DNA of 15,643 nucleotides from Helicobacteraceae bacterium. Lineage in GTDB: Bacteria > Campylobacterota > Campylobacteria > Campylobacterales > SZUA-545. Where the stretch lies: the NCBI GenBank assembly GCA_031275395.1, contig JAISOU010000079.1, positions 1 through 15,643 on the forward strand. Direction: 5' to 3'. Below are positions 1-7,173 of the stretch, in pieces. A program made the position numbers and the translations under genes. Each line of letters begins with the position of its first letter. Positions within the stretch are counted from its first letter, which is position 1. The notes under the pieces are model-generated. The model saw nothing but the letters and a program-made list of their open reading frames with translations. It made no database searches and was not told where the DNA came from.

Positions 1-204
1 AACGGATCGTATCCGCTAATCATGGAATTTTATATTATCGCTAGAAAAAACGATATAAGCGAAAATTCGCAGAAACTGATCGATTGGTTTTTAAGCGAGC
101 AAGGACAGGCGCTGATCGAAGACGTCGGCTATATTCCAATAAAAAAGGCGAATAATGACTCTGCGAGAACTTTTAAATATGTGCGATCAAATAAGTCCGT
201 TTGA
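1..204 (+). CDS. C-terminal end of a PstS-type phosphate ABC substrate-binding protein (5' partial)
   Basis: The frame is open from base 1 and ends at TGA 202-204. The visible end reads GSYPLIMEFYIIARKN, then IDWFLSEQGQALIEDVGYIPIKK with its usual spacing. This is the closing part of the PBP-like (PstS/SphX) fold, in which a last helix with a SxxGQ motif is followed by a GYxPL strand. Such proteins bind phosphate in the periplasm and hand it to PstCAB. Most of the gene lies outside the window. The family normally ends a few residues after GYxPI, whereas here 16 further residues run on inside the next gene (50-bp overlap). One extra A in the A6 run at 141-146 would instead end the protein at TAA 153-155, giving a TAATG stop/start junction with the Nif3 gene. 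The tail may therefore be a frameshift or sequencing artefact. Family call good; exact ligand inferred. Confidence 0.75.
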   Translation, partial: NGSYPLIMEFYIIARKNDISENSQKLIDWFLSEQGQALIEDVGYIPIKKANNDSARTFKYVRSNKSV

Positions 205-883
205 AACGCAGGAAAGCTGGGACAACAGCGGCTTGATAATTGGCAATCTTAGCGCCGAAATTTCACAAATCGTCGTTTCGCTGGAAGCGGACAAAAACGC
301 GATAGACGCTTTGCCAAGCGGCGCGGCGCTGATCGTTCATCACCCGTTAATTTTCTCGCCGCTCAAAACGCTTAATTTTGCCGAGTATCCCGCGCTTTTA
401 ATCCGCGAGCTAGTTTGCAAAAATATAAATCTGATCGCTATGCATACAAACTTTGATAAATCGCATCTTAACCGCTATGTAGCAAAAGAGATCTTGGGCT
501 GGCGCGAGTTTGAAAGCGACGATCTTGTCTGCTATCATCAGACGCAATTTGATTTTGAAAAAATCGTCGATCTCGTCAAAAAAGCCTTTGGCGCGGTTAA
601 AGCGCTAACGCCTCCCAAAAAGCGCGAAAGTTACCGCGTCGCGCTATGTTGCGGAAGCGGCGGTTCTATGATCGGCGAAATTGATTGCGACATTTTGATC
701 ACGGGCGATCTGAAGTATCATGACGCGATCAGAGCCAAAGCGTTAGGGATCGGCGTTATCGACGCTGGACACTACGAAACTGAGCGGTTTTTTGGCGAAG
801 TTTTAGCGCCGCTTTTAAAAGAAAAGGGGATAAACGCTATAATCGCGCATTCGCAAAATCCATTTTCCGACGGGACACGATGA
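155..883 (+). CDS. Nif3-like dinuclear metal centre protein (GTP cyclohydrolase I type 2 homologue family)
   Basis: The 242-residue product has the hallmarks of the Nif3/YbgI family: an N-terminal WDNSGLIIG segment, the metal-binding HHP at residues 62-64, MHTNFD at 96-101, GSGGSMI at 167-173, ITGDLKYHD at 182-190 and the C-terminal DAGHYETE (H206, E210). These His, Asp and Glu residues are the expected ligands of the two-metal site. Members form toroidal hexamers in the cytosol. Their cellular role is not settled, and the GTP cyclohydrolase name is a database convention. The start ATG 155 has an AAGG-type ribosome site six bases upstream. The gene overlaps the next by ATGA (880-883), so the two are probably translationally coupled. 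In Helicobacter the same pair (HP0959/HP0958) is adjacent, which supports both calls. Confidence 0.92.
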   Translation: MTLRELLNMCDQISPFETQESWDNSGLIIGNLSAEISQIVVSLEADKNAIDALPSGAALIVHHPLIFSPLKTLNFAEYPALLIRELVCKNINLIAMHTNFDKSHLNRYVAKEILGWREFESDDLVCYHQTQFDFEKIVDLVKKAFGAVKALTPPKKRESYRVALCCGSGGSMIGEIDCDILITGDLKYHDAIRAKALGIGVIDAGHYETERFFGEVLAPLLKEKGINAIIAHSQNPFSDGTR

Positions 884-1599
884 ACAAACACTTAAAACAG
901 CTGATAGAACTTAGCGAATTGGACAGAACAATCGGCGATTTTCTGCCCGAAGAGGAAAAGATCAACGGCGCGTTAAACGCCCTTTTGGAGGAGCAAAACC
1001 GCGCTAGAAAGCAGATCGACGAGTTAGAGGCTTCACTGGTCGAAAACCGCAACAAGATACTCAAAAACGAGGCGCTTCTATCGGAGCAGTCCATAAAACT
1101 CGCGCAACATACGCGAAAAAGCGGCGATCTTAAAACGGAGCGCGAAATCAAAGCGCTTTCGTTAGAAGAGGATATCGTTCGCGAGCAGGTAACCTTTATC
1201 AATGAGGAGATCGCGAGGCTACAAAAGAGCGAAAGCGATCAGAAGGCGAAAATCGACGCGTGTAAAACGCGCATTTTAGAGATCGAATCTCTAATCGGCG
1301 AGGCAAAAGAGCAGAGCGCCGACGCGCTTAACGCCCTTAACCAAAGGCGCGACGAAGTGATCCTGCAAAAAGAAAAACTGATCGCGGAAATCCCGCAAAA
1401 GGTCTTTAATTTTTATGGGAGAATCCGCCGTTGGGCGGGCGTTCGCGCTGTCGTCCCCGTAAAAAAACAGGCGTGTTACGGGTGCTTTATGAAGATCAGT
1501 GATCGCGTTTATAGCGAGGTGATCGCTTCGCAGGAGATCGTTACCTGCCCTAGTTGCGGTTGTATTCTTTACGTCAAAGAGGAAGAAAAAGCCGCTTAA
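880..1599 (+). CDS. flgZ: FlgZ/HP0958-type coiled-coil zinc-ribbon protein
   Basis: The 239-residue protein is almost entirely charged heptad-like helix from about residue 5 to 175 (a long antiparallel coiled coil). It then has a C4 zinc ribbon with C199xxC202 and C223xxC226; C228 is an extra cysteine. This is the HP0958 architecture. In Helicobacter pylori HP0958 (FlgZ) stabilises the sigma-54 factor RpoN and binds flagellin mRNA, so it matters for flagellar gene expression. A similar job here is inferred from family and gene order. The gene sits between the Nif3-like gene (ATGA overlap) and waaA, as in other Campylobacterota. The flagellar genes themselves are not in the window. The ORF antisense to its 5' half is a shadow. 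Confidence 0.9.
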   Translation: MNKHLKQLIELSELDRTIGDFLPEEEKINGALNALLEEQNRARKQIDELEASLVENRNKILKNEALLSEQSIKLAQHTRKSGDLKTEREIKALSLEEDIVREQVTFINEEIARLQKSESDQKAKIDACKTRILEIESLIGEAKEQSADALNALNQRRDEVILQKEKLIAEIPQKVFNFYGRIRRWAGVRAVVPVKKQACYGCFMKISDRVYSEVIASQEIVTCPSCGCILYVKEEEKAA

Positions 1600-1615
1600 A
1601 GGCGCGAAACGAAAG

Positions 1616-2791
1616 ATGTTTATCTTTTTTTATCTTTTGGCGGCGTGGGCGCTTTGGTTGGTAGCCACGCCGTTTTTGGCGATCGCGGCGATTTTCTCAG
1701 CCAAAGCGCGATCGTTTTTGTTTCTGCGTATGCTTCCTTTTGGCGAACAGAGCGCGCCTTTTACTAAAAAGGGGGTGTGGATACACTGCGCTAGTTTTGG
1801 CGAAGCGCGGGGCATTAAGCCAATTGTAGATATTGTCTTGCGCGAAAAAAAACCGCTTTGCATATCGGTTACGACCGCTTCGGGCTACGAGGAGGCGATA
1901 AGACTCTATCCAAGCGCGTCGATTAGCGTTTTGCCCTTTGAAAACTTCCTGCCGTTTTGGGTCAGAACGCAAAAAACGCTGATTGTTTTTGAAGCGGAAT
2001 TTTGGCTCGCGCTATTTTTTTGCGCCAGAAAACGCGGCGCGATCACGTCGCTTTTTAGCGCCAGAATCCCAGCGACAAAATTCGGCAGATACAAACTTCT
2101 AAAACCGCTTTTTCGGCGTATTTTCGGCGCGATCGATCAGATTTGCGCCCAAAGCGAAGAGGATCGCGCGCGGTTTATCTCGCTGGGCGCTAAAAACGTT
2201 ATCGCGCTAGGCAATATCAAGCGGCTGATCGTCCCGCAAACAATCCGTCATTTTGATAAGCCCGTCGGATTGGCGATCGTCGTCGCAAGTTCTCACGAGG
2301 ACGAAGAATCGTTAGTTTTGAACGCTTGGATCAAAAGCGGCGTAGGAGGTAGGCTCTTTATCGTCCCGCGCCACGCCGAGCGTTTTAACGCGGTCTGGCA
2401 AGAGATTTCGGCGATCGCGGGGAAAAACCGACTTAGCGCGGCTAGGCTTGGCGACGCGCAGACTTTGGGTAACGCCGACGTAACGCTGATCGATTCTATG
2501 GGGCTTTTGATCGCCCTTTACGAGATCGCCGATATTGTCGTTTTGGGCGGCGCGTTCGCCCCTAGAGGCGGGCATAACCCTATAGAACCCGCTACGTTTG
2601 GCTGTAAAATTATTTCGGGCGAAAATATCTTTCATCAAAAGGCGCTTTTCGCCGAAATTAGCGGCGTAATTTTTTCTTCTAGCGAACGGCTTGTAGAATC
2701 GCTAAAACAAGCGCTAAAAGCGCCGAAAGCTCAACTTAAAGGCGCCGTCAATAGAACGGCTTTCGAAAGGGCGGTTTTAAGTGTGGTCTAG
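1616..2791 (+). CDS. waaA: 3-deoxy-D-manno-octulosonic acid (Kdo) transferase, GT30
   Basis: The 391-residue protein matches WaaA/KdtA, the inner-membrane enzyme that moves Kdo from CMP-Kdo to the lipid A precursor and starts the LPS inner core. Residues 1-25 form the membrane anchor. The acceptor-side motif WIHCASFGEARG lies at 55-66, where E63 is the expected catalytic base. TTASGYEEA and FEAEFW follow, and SLFSARIP ends the N-terminal half. The CMP-binding half has LGNIK and the diagnostic GGHNPIEPATFG near the end. The length is slightly under the E. coli enzyme (about 425), as is usual in this phylum. The start is ATG 1616, with AAAGG at the end of the preceding gene. An A8 run at 1845-1852 and a T7 run near 2015 lie inside the frame. 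The DUF167 start overlaps its last 11 bases. Confidence 0.95.
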   Translation: MFIFFYLLAAWALWLVATPFLAIAAIFSAKARSFLFLRMLPFGEQSAPFTKKGVWIHCASFGEARGIKPIVDIVLREKKPLCISVTTASGYEEAIRLYPSASISVLPFENFLPFWVRTQKTLIVFEAEFWLALFFCARKRGAITSLFSARIPATKFGRYKLLKPLFRRIFGAIDQICAQSEEDRARFISLGAKNVIALGNIKRLIVPQTIRHFDKPVGLAIVVASSHEDEESLVLNAWIKSGVGGRLFIVPRHAERFNAVWQEISAIAGKNRLSAARLGDAQTLGNADVTLIDSMGLLIALYEIADIVVLGGAFAPRGGHNPIEPATFGCKIISGENIFHQKALFAEISGVIFSSSERLVESLKQALKAPKAQLKGAVNRTAFERAVLSVV

Positions 2792-3086
2792 CGCAAACGG
2801 CGCGATCGCGCTTAAAATCAAAGTTTCGCCAAACGCGCAAAGAGATTCGATCGCAAACGTCGCCAACGACGAGCTTATAATAAAGATCAACGCCGCGCCG
2901 GAAAAAGGCAGAGCCAACGCCGCCTTGATCGCCTTTATGGCAAAAACGTTTAAGATCGCGAAACGAGATATAATCATCGCTTCGGGCGAGAGCGCAAGAC
3001 GCAAACTTTTGCGTATGCCAGATACGCCGATATTGCGCGAACGGCTTGAAGCGCTCTCCAAAAATTACGCAAAGGATAAGTTATGA
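2781..3086 (+). CDS. DUF167 / YggU (UPF0235) family protein
   Basis: This 101-residue protein has the full DUF167 signature: LKIKVSPNAQRDSI near residues 11-24, a short strand ELIIKINAAPEKGRANAAL in the middle, a helix (FMAKTFKIAK), then DIIIASGESARRKLLR. The APxxGxANxAL core and the SGxxxRxK element are what define the family. The fold is a small alpha/beta domain; the cellular function is unknown. The start is taken as GTG 2781, inside the last 11 bases of waaA, because no later start keeps the first conserved strand. The end overlaps the next gene by ATGA at 3083. The gene clearly belongs to the waaA transcription unit. Confidence 0.88.
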   Translation: MWSSANGAIALKIKVSPNAQRDSIANVANDELIIKINAAPEKGRANAALIAFMAKTFKIAKRDIIIASGESARRKLLRMPDTPILRERLEALSKNYAKDKL

Positions 3087-3382
3087 AAAAGTCGTTTTTA
3101 ATCGCCGCGCTATGCGCTATTTCTTACGCCGTCGCTCCCGTTGTCAATGTACAAAGAGGACATATTGCTTGCGAACGGGAAATATGGTTAAAAGATACGC
3201 TAGGTTTTTTTGCGCGAAACGATCCGGCAAGCTTAAAAAGCTACCTGAAAATGGAGCGATGTTTTGTGATGGCGGGCGGAAATGCGTATCTATTAAAACG
3301 CGACGATAATCTAGCGCGGATCTCGTTAAGCGACGGCAGAAGATTATGGGTAGCAAATAAAGCGATCGATCCTAACAACTAG
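3083..3382 (+). CDS. Small secreted protein of unknown function
   Basis: This 99-residue product starts with a clean signal peptide (MKKSFLIAALCAISYAVA, likely cleavage after about residue 18). The mature part of roughly 80 residues has two cysteines (in HIACER and MERCFV) that could form one disulfide. It has an alternating strand pattern at the end (AYLLKRDD, ARISLSDGRRLWV), suggestive of a small beta domain. I do not recognise the family. It starts at ATG 3083 inside the stop region of the DUF167 gene, so it is the last gene of the waaA unit. The periplasm is the expected location. An alternative frame at 3046-3309 is a shadow without a signal sequence. Confidence 0.72.
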   Translation: MKKSFLIAALCAISYAVAPVVNVQRGHIACEREIWLKDTLGFFARNDPASLKSYLKMERCFVMAGGNAYLLKRDDNLARISLSDGRRLWVANKAIDPNN

Positions 3383-3776
3383 CGTAACGCGACCAAAAAA
3401 CCAGTTTAAGCCGTCCCTGCCGCCGTCCTAAAATTAAAGAAGCTCAAAGGCATTGAAATAAAAATTGGAAAGATGAATAAGGACGCGGAAAGTAGATTAA
3501 ATATAACAATTGAACAAATTATCAATAAAAAGTCGTCTAACGCCTATTCCCCAAATTATCCAATGGAGCGTCAAAGTAATACGGCATTTATTTCAAGCTC
3601 GGTTCTTGTAGTAGCCAAGTCAAAAATCTTTTGGAATGGATTTTTGCTTCGCATAGCGTCCTCCGGCGCTTCGGGGTTGATCTATTTTTAGTCTTGCGAG
3701 GCTTTATTCCGTAGGATTGCGACGTTTGCGACTCCAAAGACTGTGCGAACTACGGCGCGAATAAAATATAAATTGG
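3383..3776. other. Stretch without a supported gene, upstream of the SRP RNA
   Basis: No product is recognisable here on either strand. The longest open frame with a start is 3473-3691 (+, 72 codons). Its sequence has no motif, signal peptide or ribosome site of note, and the frame stays open upstream to 3410, so I leave it uncalled. A weak hairpin at 3661-3676 (CTCCG, six-base loop, CGGGG) is followed at a distance by a short T run. It could be a poor terminator for the waaA unit, but no strong one is visible. The last 40 bases become AT-rich and form the promoter of the SRP RNA. Confidence 0.5.
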
Positions 3777-3782
3777 TATAAT
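3777..3782 (+). promoter_or_regulatory. -10 box of the SRP RNA gene
   Basis: A perfect TATAAT sits in AT-rich DNA just before the SRP RNA. The structural 5' end of the RNA is predicted at about 3784-3787, close to the expected initiation distance. No -35 box is recognisable 17 bases upstream, which is common for the housekeeping sigma factor in Campylobacterota, where an AT-rich upstream region replaces it. Confidence 0.65.
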
Positions 3783-3783
3783 T

Positions 3784-3896
3784 GCCCGCTTCTTCTTAGA
3801 CCTGCGCGACGATCTTGCGAGAGAACGGATCAGGCGGGGAACCGAGCAGCCCGACTTTCAAGGTCGAGCGCCGCAGTCATCTGGGAAGAGGCGCTA
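3784..3896 (+). ncRNA. ffs: Signal recognition particle RNA (4.5S, small bacterial type)
   Basis: The apical domain IV of SRP RNA is present almost to the base. At 3831-3849 it reads CAGG, CGG, loop GGAA, CCG, AGCAG. E. coli has CAGG-UCC-GGAA-GGA-AGCAG at the same place, so the three stem pairs differ but covary (CGG with CCG). The rest folds as one long hairpin: CGCTTCTTC 3787-3795 pairs with GAAGAGGCG 3885-3893, CTGCG 3802-3806 with CGCAG 3872-3876, and CGAC 3807-3810 with GTCG 3863-3866. The RNA is about 110 nt and lacks an Alu domain, as in other proteobacteria. It binds Ffh and targets membrane proteins to FtsY and SecYEG. Exact ends are estimated from the helix. No poly-T terminator is obvious downstream. 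Confidence 0.93.
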
Positions 3897-3902
3897 CAAG
3901 CT

Positions 3903-4451
3903 TCACAAACCAAACGATATTCTAAACCGCTCTTGTAATGCCGCTAACGCGTTTGACGCTTTTGTCGTCTTTATATTTTTGATTAACGACGAAAGGTTTT
4001 CGTAAAGCTTGTCGCGCGGTTTCATAGCTTTTGCGATCTCTTTAACGCGCTCGTCGTCATACGGTTATTCGTCGCCAATCGGTAAGGTTTCGAGGCATTT
4101 TTCTCGTATAGCGAAGCGATTAAGAGCGAGCTATTAGCACTAAAATTAAAACGCCGTCGGCTAGGATCAAACAATCAAAAAATCGCTCTTTGTAATTTGC
4201 GAAGCCGCGCCGTCAATTTTCGCGTCGCTTTACAAGTTAAAGATCGCCAAATCGTAACAGCCAAAAATGCCTTTTTCCGAACGCTCGCACAAACAATTTT
4301 CCGCGTTGATATGGTATTTGCCCGTAAAGTTTATCTTTGCCTCTTTTATCTCTTTGTTTTGCGTTATTTTGCCGCCGTAGATCGGCATTTGATAGTCGCT
4401 AAACTTTGCTCCCTCCGCTCGTAAGAAAACGAACGCGACCGCGAATATAAT
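3903..4451 (-). pseudogene. Decayed gene for a secreted protein of unknown function
   Basis: Read on the - strand from 4451, the sequence gives a hydrophobic leader (IIFAVAFVFLRAEGAKFSDY) and about 50 further residues with normal codon use (including HINAENCLCERSEKG and CYDLAIFNL), then TAA at 4230-4232. The same frame goes on (SDAKIDGAASQITKSDFLIV) to TGA 4167-4169. Sense then moves through the other two frames (LILADGVLI; FSANSSLLIASLYEK) and returns to the first with CLETLPIGDE. A second TAA follows at 4065-4067, and then about 50 clean residues (VKEIAKAMKPRDKLYENLSS) to TGA 3903-3905. No canonical start is in frame; ATT 4449-4451 behind GAGG may be a lost ATG. I count two internal stops plus at least two frameshifts, so the gene is dead. 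The family is not recognised. It lies downstream of the DUF2461 gene and converges on the SRP RNA. Confidence 0.75.
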
Positions 4452-5155
4452 TATAGCCTCGCGTAATTTCTCTCCTTCTTTAATTTCTGAGGCGTTTTTA
4501 TCTCTTTTAGAGCTGCGTTTAAGTAGTCGTTAAAAGGTTTCACAACCTTGTATATTCGCGCGGCTTTTTCTACGAAATTATCCGCTTTTGCCTCCTCGTC
4601 TGAAACGCTATATTGCAAATACCAACTCTTATGTTTGATATATTCGATTTGCGGAGCGTTTTTATCAAAACCTATAGGCGCGTTTTTTAGTTTCTCTCCT
4701 TGAACCTTAAAAACTTTTGCGAACTCTTTAGCGTTTATAATTTTTTCAAACTCTTCGCCGCGATCGGCAATCTTATTTCTGATCGCGTCGCTTGCCTCCT
4801 TAAACGTCGAGGCGTATAGCCCGCCGCCTAAAAACGAGCGGTTATTAGGAGCGATCGATATGTAATAACCGGTTGGGATCGGCGCTTTTCCTCCGATCGA
4901 AAGACAAGCTCTAAAGCTAGGGTTATAAGGCGTTTTATCGCGGGTAAAACGAATATCGCGCTCAAGCCTGAATATCGAGCGTTTAGGCGTTAATGGCGCT
5001 AGCGCGTCGTCAAACGCGCTAATCGCGCATATTAGCTCCTCTATAAAGCGCTCAAAAACGGCTCTCGTTTCTTGATAGCGGGTTTTGTTGGAATGAAACC
5101 AATCGCGATCGTTATGTTTTTCCAGATCGCTTAGAAACTTTAGCGCGTTTTTCAC
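4451..5155 (-). CDS. DUF2461 (TIGR02453) family protein
   Basis: The 234-residue product has the family's ordered motifs: NDRDWFHSNKTRYQ at 15-28, the basic core RLERDIRFTRDKTPYNPSFR near residues 62-82, and GYYISIAPNNRSFLGGGLYA near 97-116. A helical second half ends in a basic tail. The biochemical function of DUF2461 is not established. The start is GTG 5155, nine bases after the AlkD-like stop, with AAAGG seven bases upstream; no ATG fits. The two genes clearly form an operon. The stop TAA (4451-4453) touches the start of the decayed gene downstream. Pairing with a DNA repair enzyme hints at a nucleic-acid role, but this is only an inference from context. Confidence 0.88.
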   Translation of the reverse strand: MKNALKFLSDLEKHNDRDWFHSNKTRYQETRAVFERFIEELICAISAFDDALAPLTPKRSIFRLERDIRFTRDKTPYNPSFRACLSIGGKAPIPTGYYISIAPNNRSFLGGGLYASTFKEASDAIRNKIADRGEEFEKIINAKEFAKVFKVQGEKLKNAPIGFDKNAPQIEYIKHKSWYLQYSVSDEEAKADNFVEKAARIYKVVKPFNDYLNAALKEIKTPQKLKKERNYARL

Positions 5156-5164
5156 CGTCGGCCT

Positions 5165-5851
5165 TTAGATATATTTGCTTGCTTCGCGAACGCTTAGATT
5201 AGACATTTTATCGCCGTGTTTTTTAATAAAAGCGCGAACCCAAGTCGGGTTGGTTTTACTATACTCTCTTAAACTCCAACCGATCGCTTTATTGATAAAG
5301 AACTCTTTTTGCCAAAAATTATTGATGATGATTTGCTCTAATAACCTAACGTTTGTTTTATCTTTTCTGTCGAGCTGATGATCGATCGCTATGCGTCTTA
5401 GCCAAAAGTTATCATCTATGCTCCACGTTAATAAAATATCGTTTGCCGTAGGATCTCTTAACGCGATAGCGCCCGCTACTCTATCCAATCCATCGATCGT
5501 ATCCCACCACGATTTATCAACGGCTATATTTTTGATTTTCCGCATATCTTCTGCGTTTAGTTTTTCCTTAAAAAGCGATAGATAATCGACGGCGATATAT
5601 TGAAACTCTCTATACGGCTTTTGCCAACATAAGTTAATAAAATCCCAATTGGCGTTCGGTTCTTTTTTAGCGCTTTTTAAGAAATCGCGGCATAGCGCCT
5701 TTCTTTTGGGCGTCGCTATACCCAAAAAGGCGAATTGGTTACGCATATACGCGCTCATAGCGATCGCGGCTTGCTTATCGCCGCCATTTTCAAGCGCGTC
5801 AAATAAAACCGTCGTTTCTAGCATCGCTACAAGTGTATCAAAGTTTGCCAA
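5165..5851 (-). CDS. AlkD-like DNA alkylation repair enzyme (HEAT-repeat DNA glycosylase)
   Basis: This 228-residue all-helical protein matches the AlkC/AlkD superfamily, AlkD branch. Seen motifs are GIATPKRK near 44-51, KPYREFQYIAVDYL at 78-91, KSWWDTIDGLD at 113-123, FWLRRIAIDHQL at 149-160 and FFINKAIGWSLREY at 184-197. W115/W116, D117, R152/R153 and W192 correspond to the aromatic and acidic residues that AlkD uses on positively charged alkylated bases such as 7-methylguanine and 3-methyladenine. The start is TTG 5851, preceded by AAAAGGCGG. No ATG is nearby that keeps the first helix. It is the first gene of a pair with DUF2461. Its 5' end lies only 26 bp from the divergent gene at 5878, so its promoter must lie within that gene. 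Confidence 0.92.
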   Translation of the reverse strand: MANFDTLVAMLETTVLFDALENGGDKQAAIAMSAYMRNQFAFLGIATPKRKALCRDFLKSAKKEPNANWDFINLCWQKPYREFQYIAVDYLSLFKEKLNAEDMRKIKNIAVDKSWWDTIDGLDRVAGAIALRDPTANDILLTWSIDDNFWLRRIAIDHQLDRKDKTNVRLLEQIIINNFWQKEFFINKAIGWSLREYSKTNPTWVRAFIKKHGDKMSNLSVREASKYI

Positions 5852-5864
5852 ACCGCCTTTTGGT

Positions 5865-5870
5865 TATAAT
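5865..5870 (+). promoter_or_regulatory. -10 box immediately before the secreted-protein gene
   Basis: A perfect TATAAT ends eight bases before ATG 5878. Initiation six to eight bases after the box would place the first transcribed base at or next to the A of ATG, giving a leaderless or nearly leaderless mRNA. No Shine-Dalgarno sequence is present in 5871-5877. No -35 box is seen; that position lies in the divergent alkD-like gene. Confidence 0.5.
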
Positions 5871-5877
5871 CGCGTCT

Positions 5878-7173
5878 ATGAAAAAACTATGGTTATTCGC
5901 CTTTATTTCGTCGGCGCTTTTTGCCGCGCCGCCTAGTCAGCCAAGACTTTTCTCGCCTATTGGACCAGCGATTAGCGAAGCGATTGATATATCGCCCGCG
6001 CCTTGCAACGCCGCTTGCTTGGAGCGATTGCTAAAAGAAGACAAGATTTTCTCATTTTTGGCGCGTTACAAAAAAAGTCCGGAAACCGAACGTTTCGACG
6101 CGGATTATCAACGTTGGGCAACCTTTCTCAACCTTGCAATGCCGCGAATCGACGGGGAGCGCATCGCCGTCTTGGCTTCAAACAAAGTCGGGCGTTATGC
6201 GGTCGTGGTCGTCAATAGCGTCGGCGCCTATCTATTAAGTAAAGGCAAACCTTTTGAAATACGGGTTTTTGACTCTTTCGACGAGTCGCAGGACAACTTG
6301 GAACGCGCTATTCAAGAGATTGAGTCGGCGGGCTACGTTCGCGCTTTAGCGGTTTTGACTGCGGACGGCGTGAAAAACGCCGCCAATTTAGAACCTAATA
6401 TCGAACTTTATATTCCGACCGTCAATCGCAACGAGTTATATAGCGCGCCCAATAACTTCTTTTTTGGCGGTATCGATTACGCAAAACAGTTAGAGGCGCT
6501 CAGCCATTACGCCAATCGTTTTCGCATAGCGATTTTCGATCAGCCGTTTGCTTTGAATCAGCGGATTACGGCGGCGGCGGACGCGATTTTACCTTTGCCT
6601 CCTTCGCATATCACGCTTACTAATCCCCGCGTTAATTACGCGCAACTTTTTAAAACCGAAAAGATCGGCGGCGGTATGTCGATACTTCTTAACACCGTTC
6701 CCGATCGTACTAGTATGGTGCTTTCGCAGCTTACTTTTAACGACGTTCGCATAGCGTCGGCGTTAAGTACGCAGATCAACTATAAACCGCTTTTGCTTAC
6801 CCTGCCTCAAAGCGACGACGTAAAGAATCTTTATATCGCCAGCGCGATCGGACGAACCGATATGACCCTACGCGATCTGAATCTGCTTTTACGCAACGAC
6901 GATTTACGTTTTGAATGGACGGCTTACGCGGCAAGCGCATTAACGGATATGATCAGCCAAAGAAACAAAGGCGATTACTCTCCTCGCGTCGGTTTATTTG
7001 GGCTTGAGATGTCCAACAATCAGGTTCAATATCCGATTAAAATCTATCAAATAAAAAATTCGCGTTTTGTTTTAGCGCCTCCTCCGCCGGAACGCCCCCT
7101 GAACGAAACCTTGCCGCCCGTTCCTAGCGAGGCTAACGGGACGGTTGCGGGCGGTTCGAGAAGGTCTTATTAA
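5878..7173 (+). CDS. Secreted protein, possible periplasmic-binding-protein type I fold
   Basis: Starting at ATG 5878 the protein has 431 residues and a signal peptide (MKKLWLFAFISSALFAAPPSQ). A longer reading from 5833 would bury this signal, so I prefer 5878. After a Cys pair (PCNAACLERLL, about residues 42-52) the main domain alternates strands and helices: RIAVLASNKVGRYAVVVVNS, then a glycine-containing strand/helix set (IRVFDSF, YVRALAVLTADGVK, IELYIPTVNRNE). This pattern resembles the two-lobed type I periplasmic-binding fold used by LpoA/LppC-like and amino-acid-binding proteins; the comparison is structural intuition only. The C-terminus is proline-rich (APPPPERPLNETLPPVP) and looks disordered. 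Its last 41 bases overlap the convergent thioesterase gene. Function not recognised; location periplasm or outer-membrane side. Confidence 0.8.
   Translation: MKKLWLFAFISSALFAAPPSQPRLFSPIGPAISEAIDISPAPCNAACLERLLKEDKIFSFLARYKKSPETERFDADYQRWATFLNLAMPRIDGERIAVLASNKVGRYAVVVVNSVGAYLLSKGKPFEIRVFDSFDESQDNLERAIQEIESAGYVRALAVLTADGVKNAANLEPNIELYIPTVNRNELYSAPNNFFFGGIDYAKQLEALSHYANRFRIAIFDQPFALNQRITAAADAILPLPPSHITLTNPRVNYAQLFKTEKIGGGMSILLNTVPDRTSMVLSQLTFNDVRIASALSTQINYKPLLLTLPQSDDVKNLYIASAIGRTDMTLRDLNLLLRNDDLRFEWTAYAASALTDMISQRNKGDYSPRVGLFGLEMSNNQVQYPIKIYQIKNSRFVLAPPPPERPLNETLPPVPSEANGTVAGGSRRSY

Noticed and set aside
837-1202. A - strand open frame of 121 codons
   Set aside because: Serine-rich shadow antisense to the coiled-coil part of the FlgZ-type gene.
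3473-3691. A 72-codon + strand open frame
   Set aside because: No ribosome site, signal peptide or recognisable motif; kept only as part of the unassigned stretch.
4197-4424. A + strand open frame of 75 codons
   Set aside because: It is antisense to the decayed gene, whose - strand reading has a signal peptide and sensible composition; the + frame shows neither.
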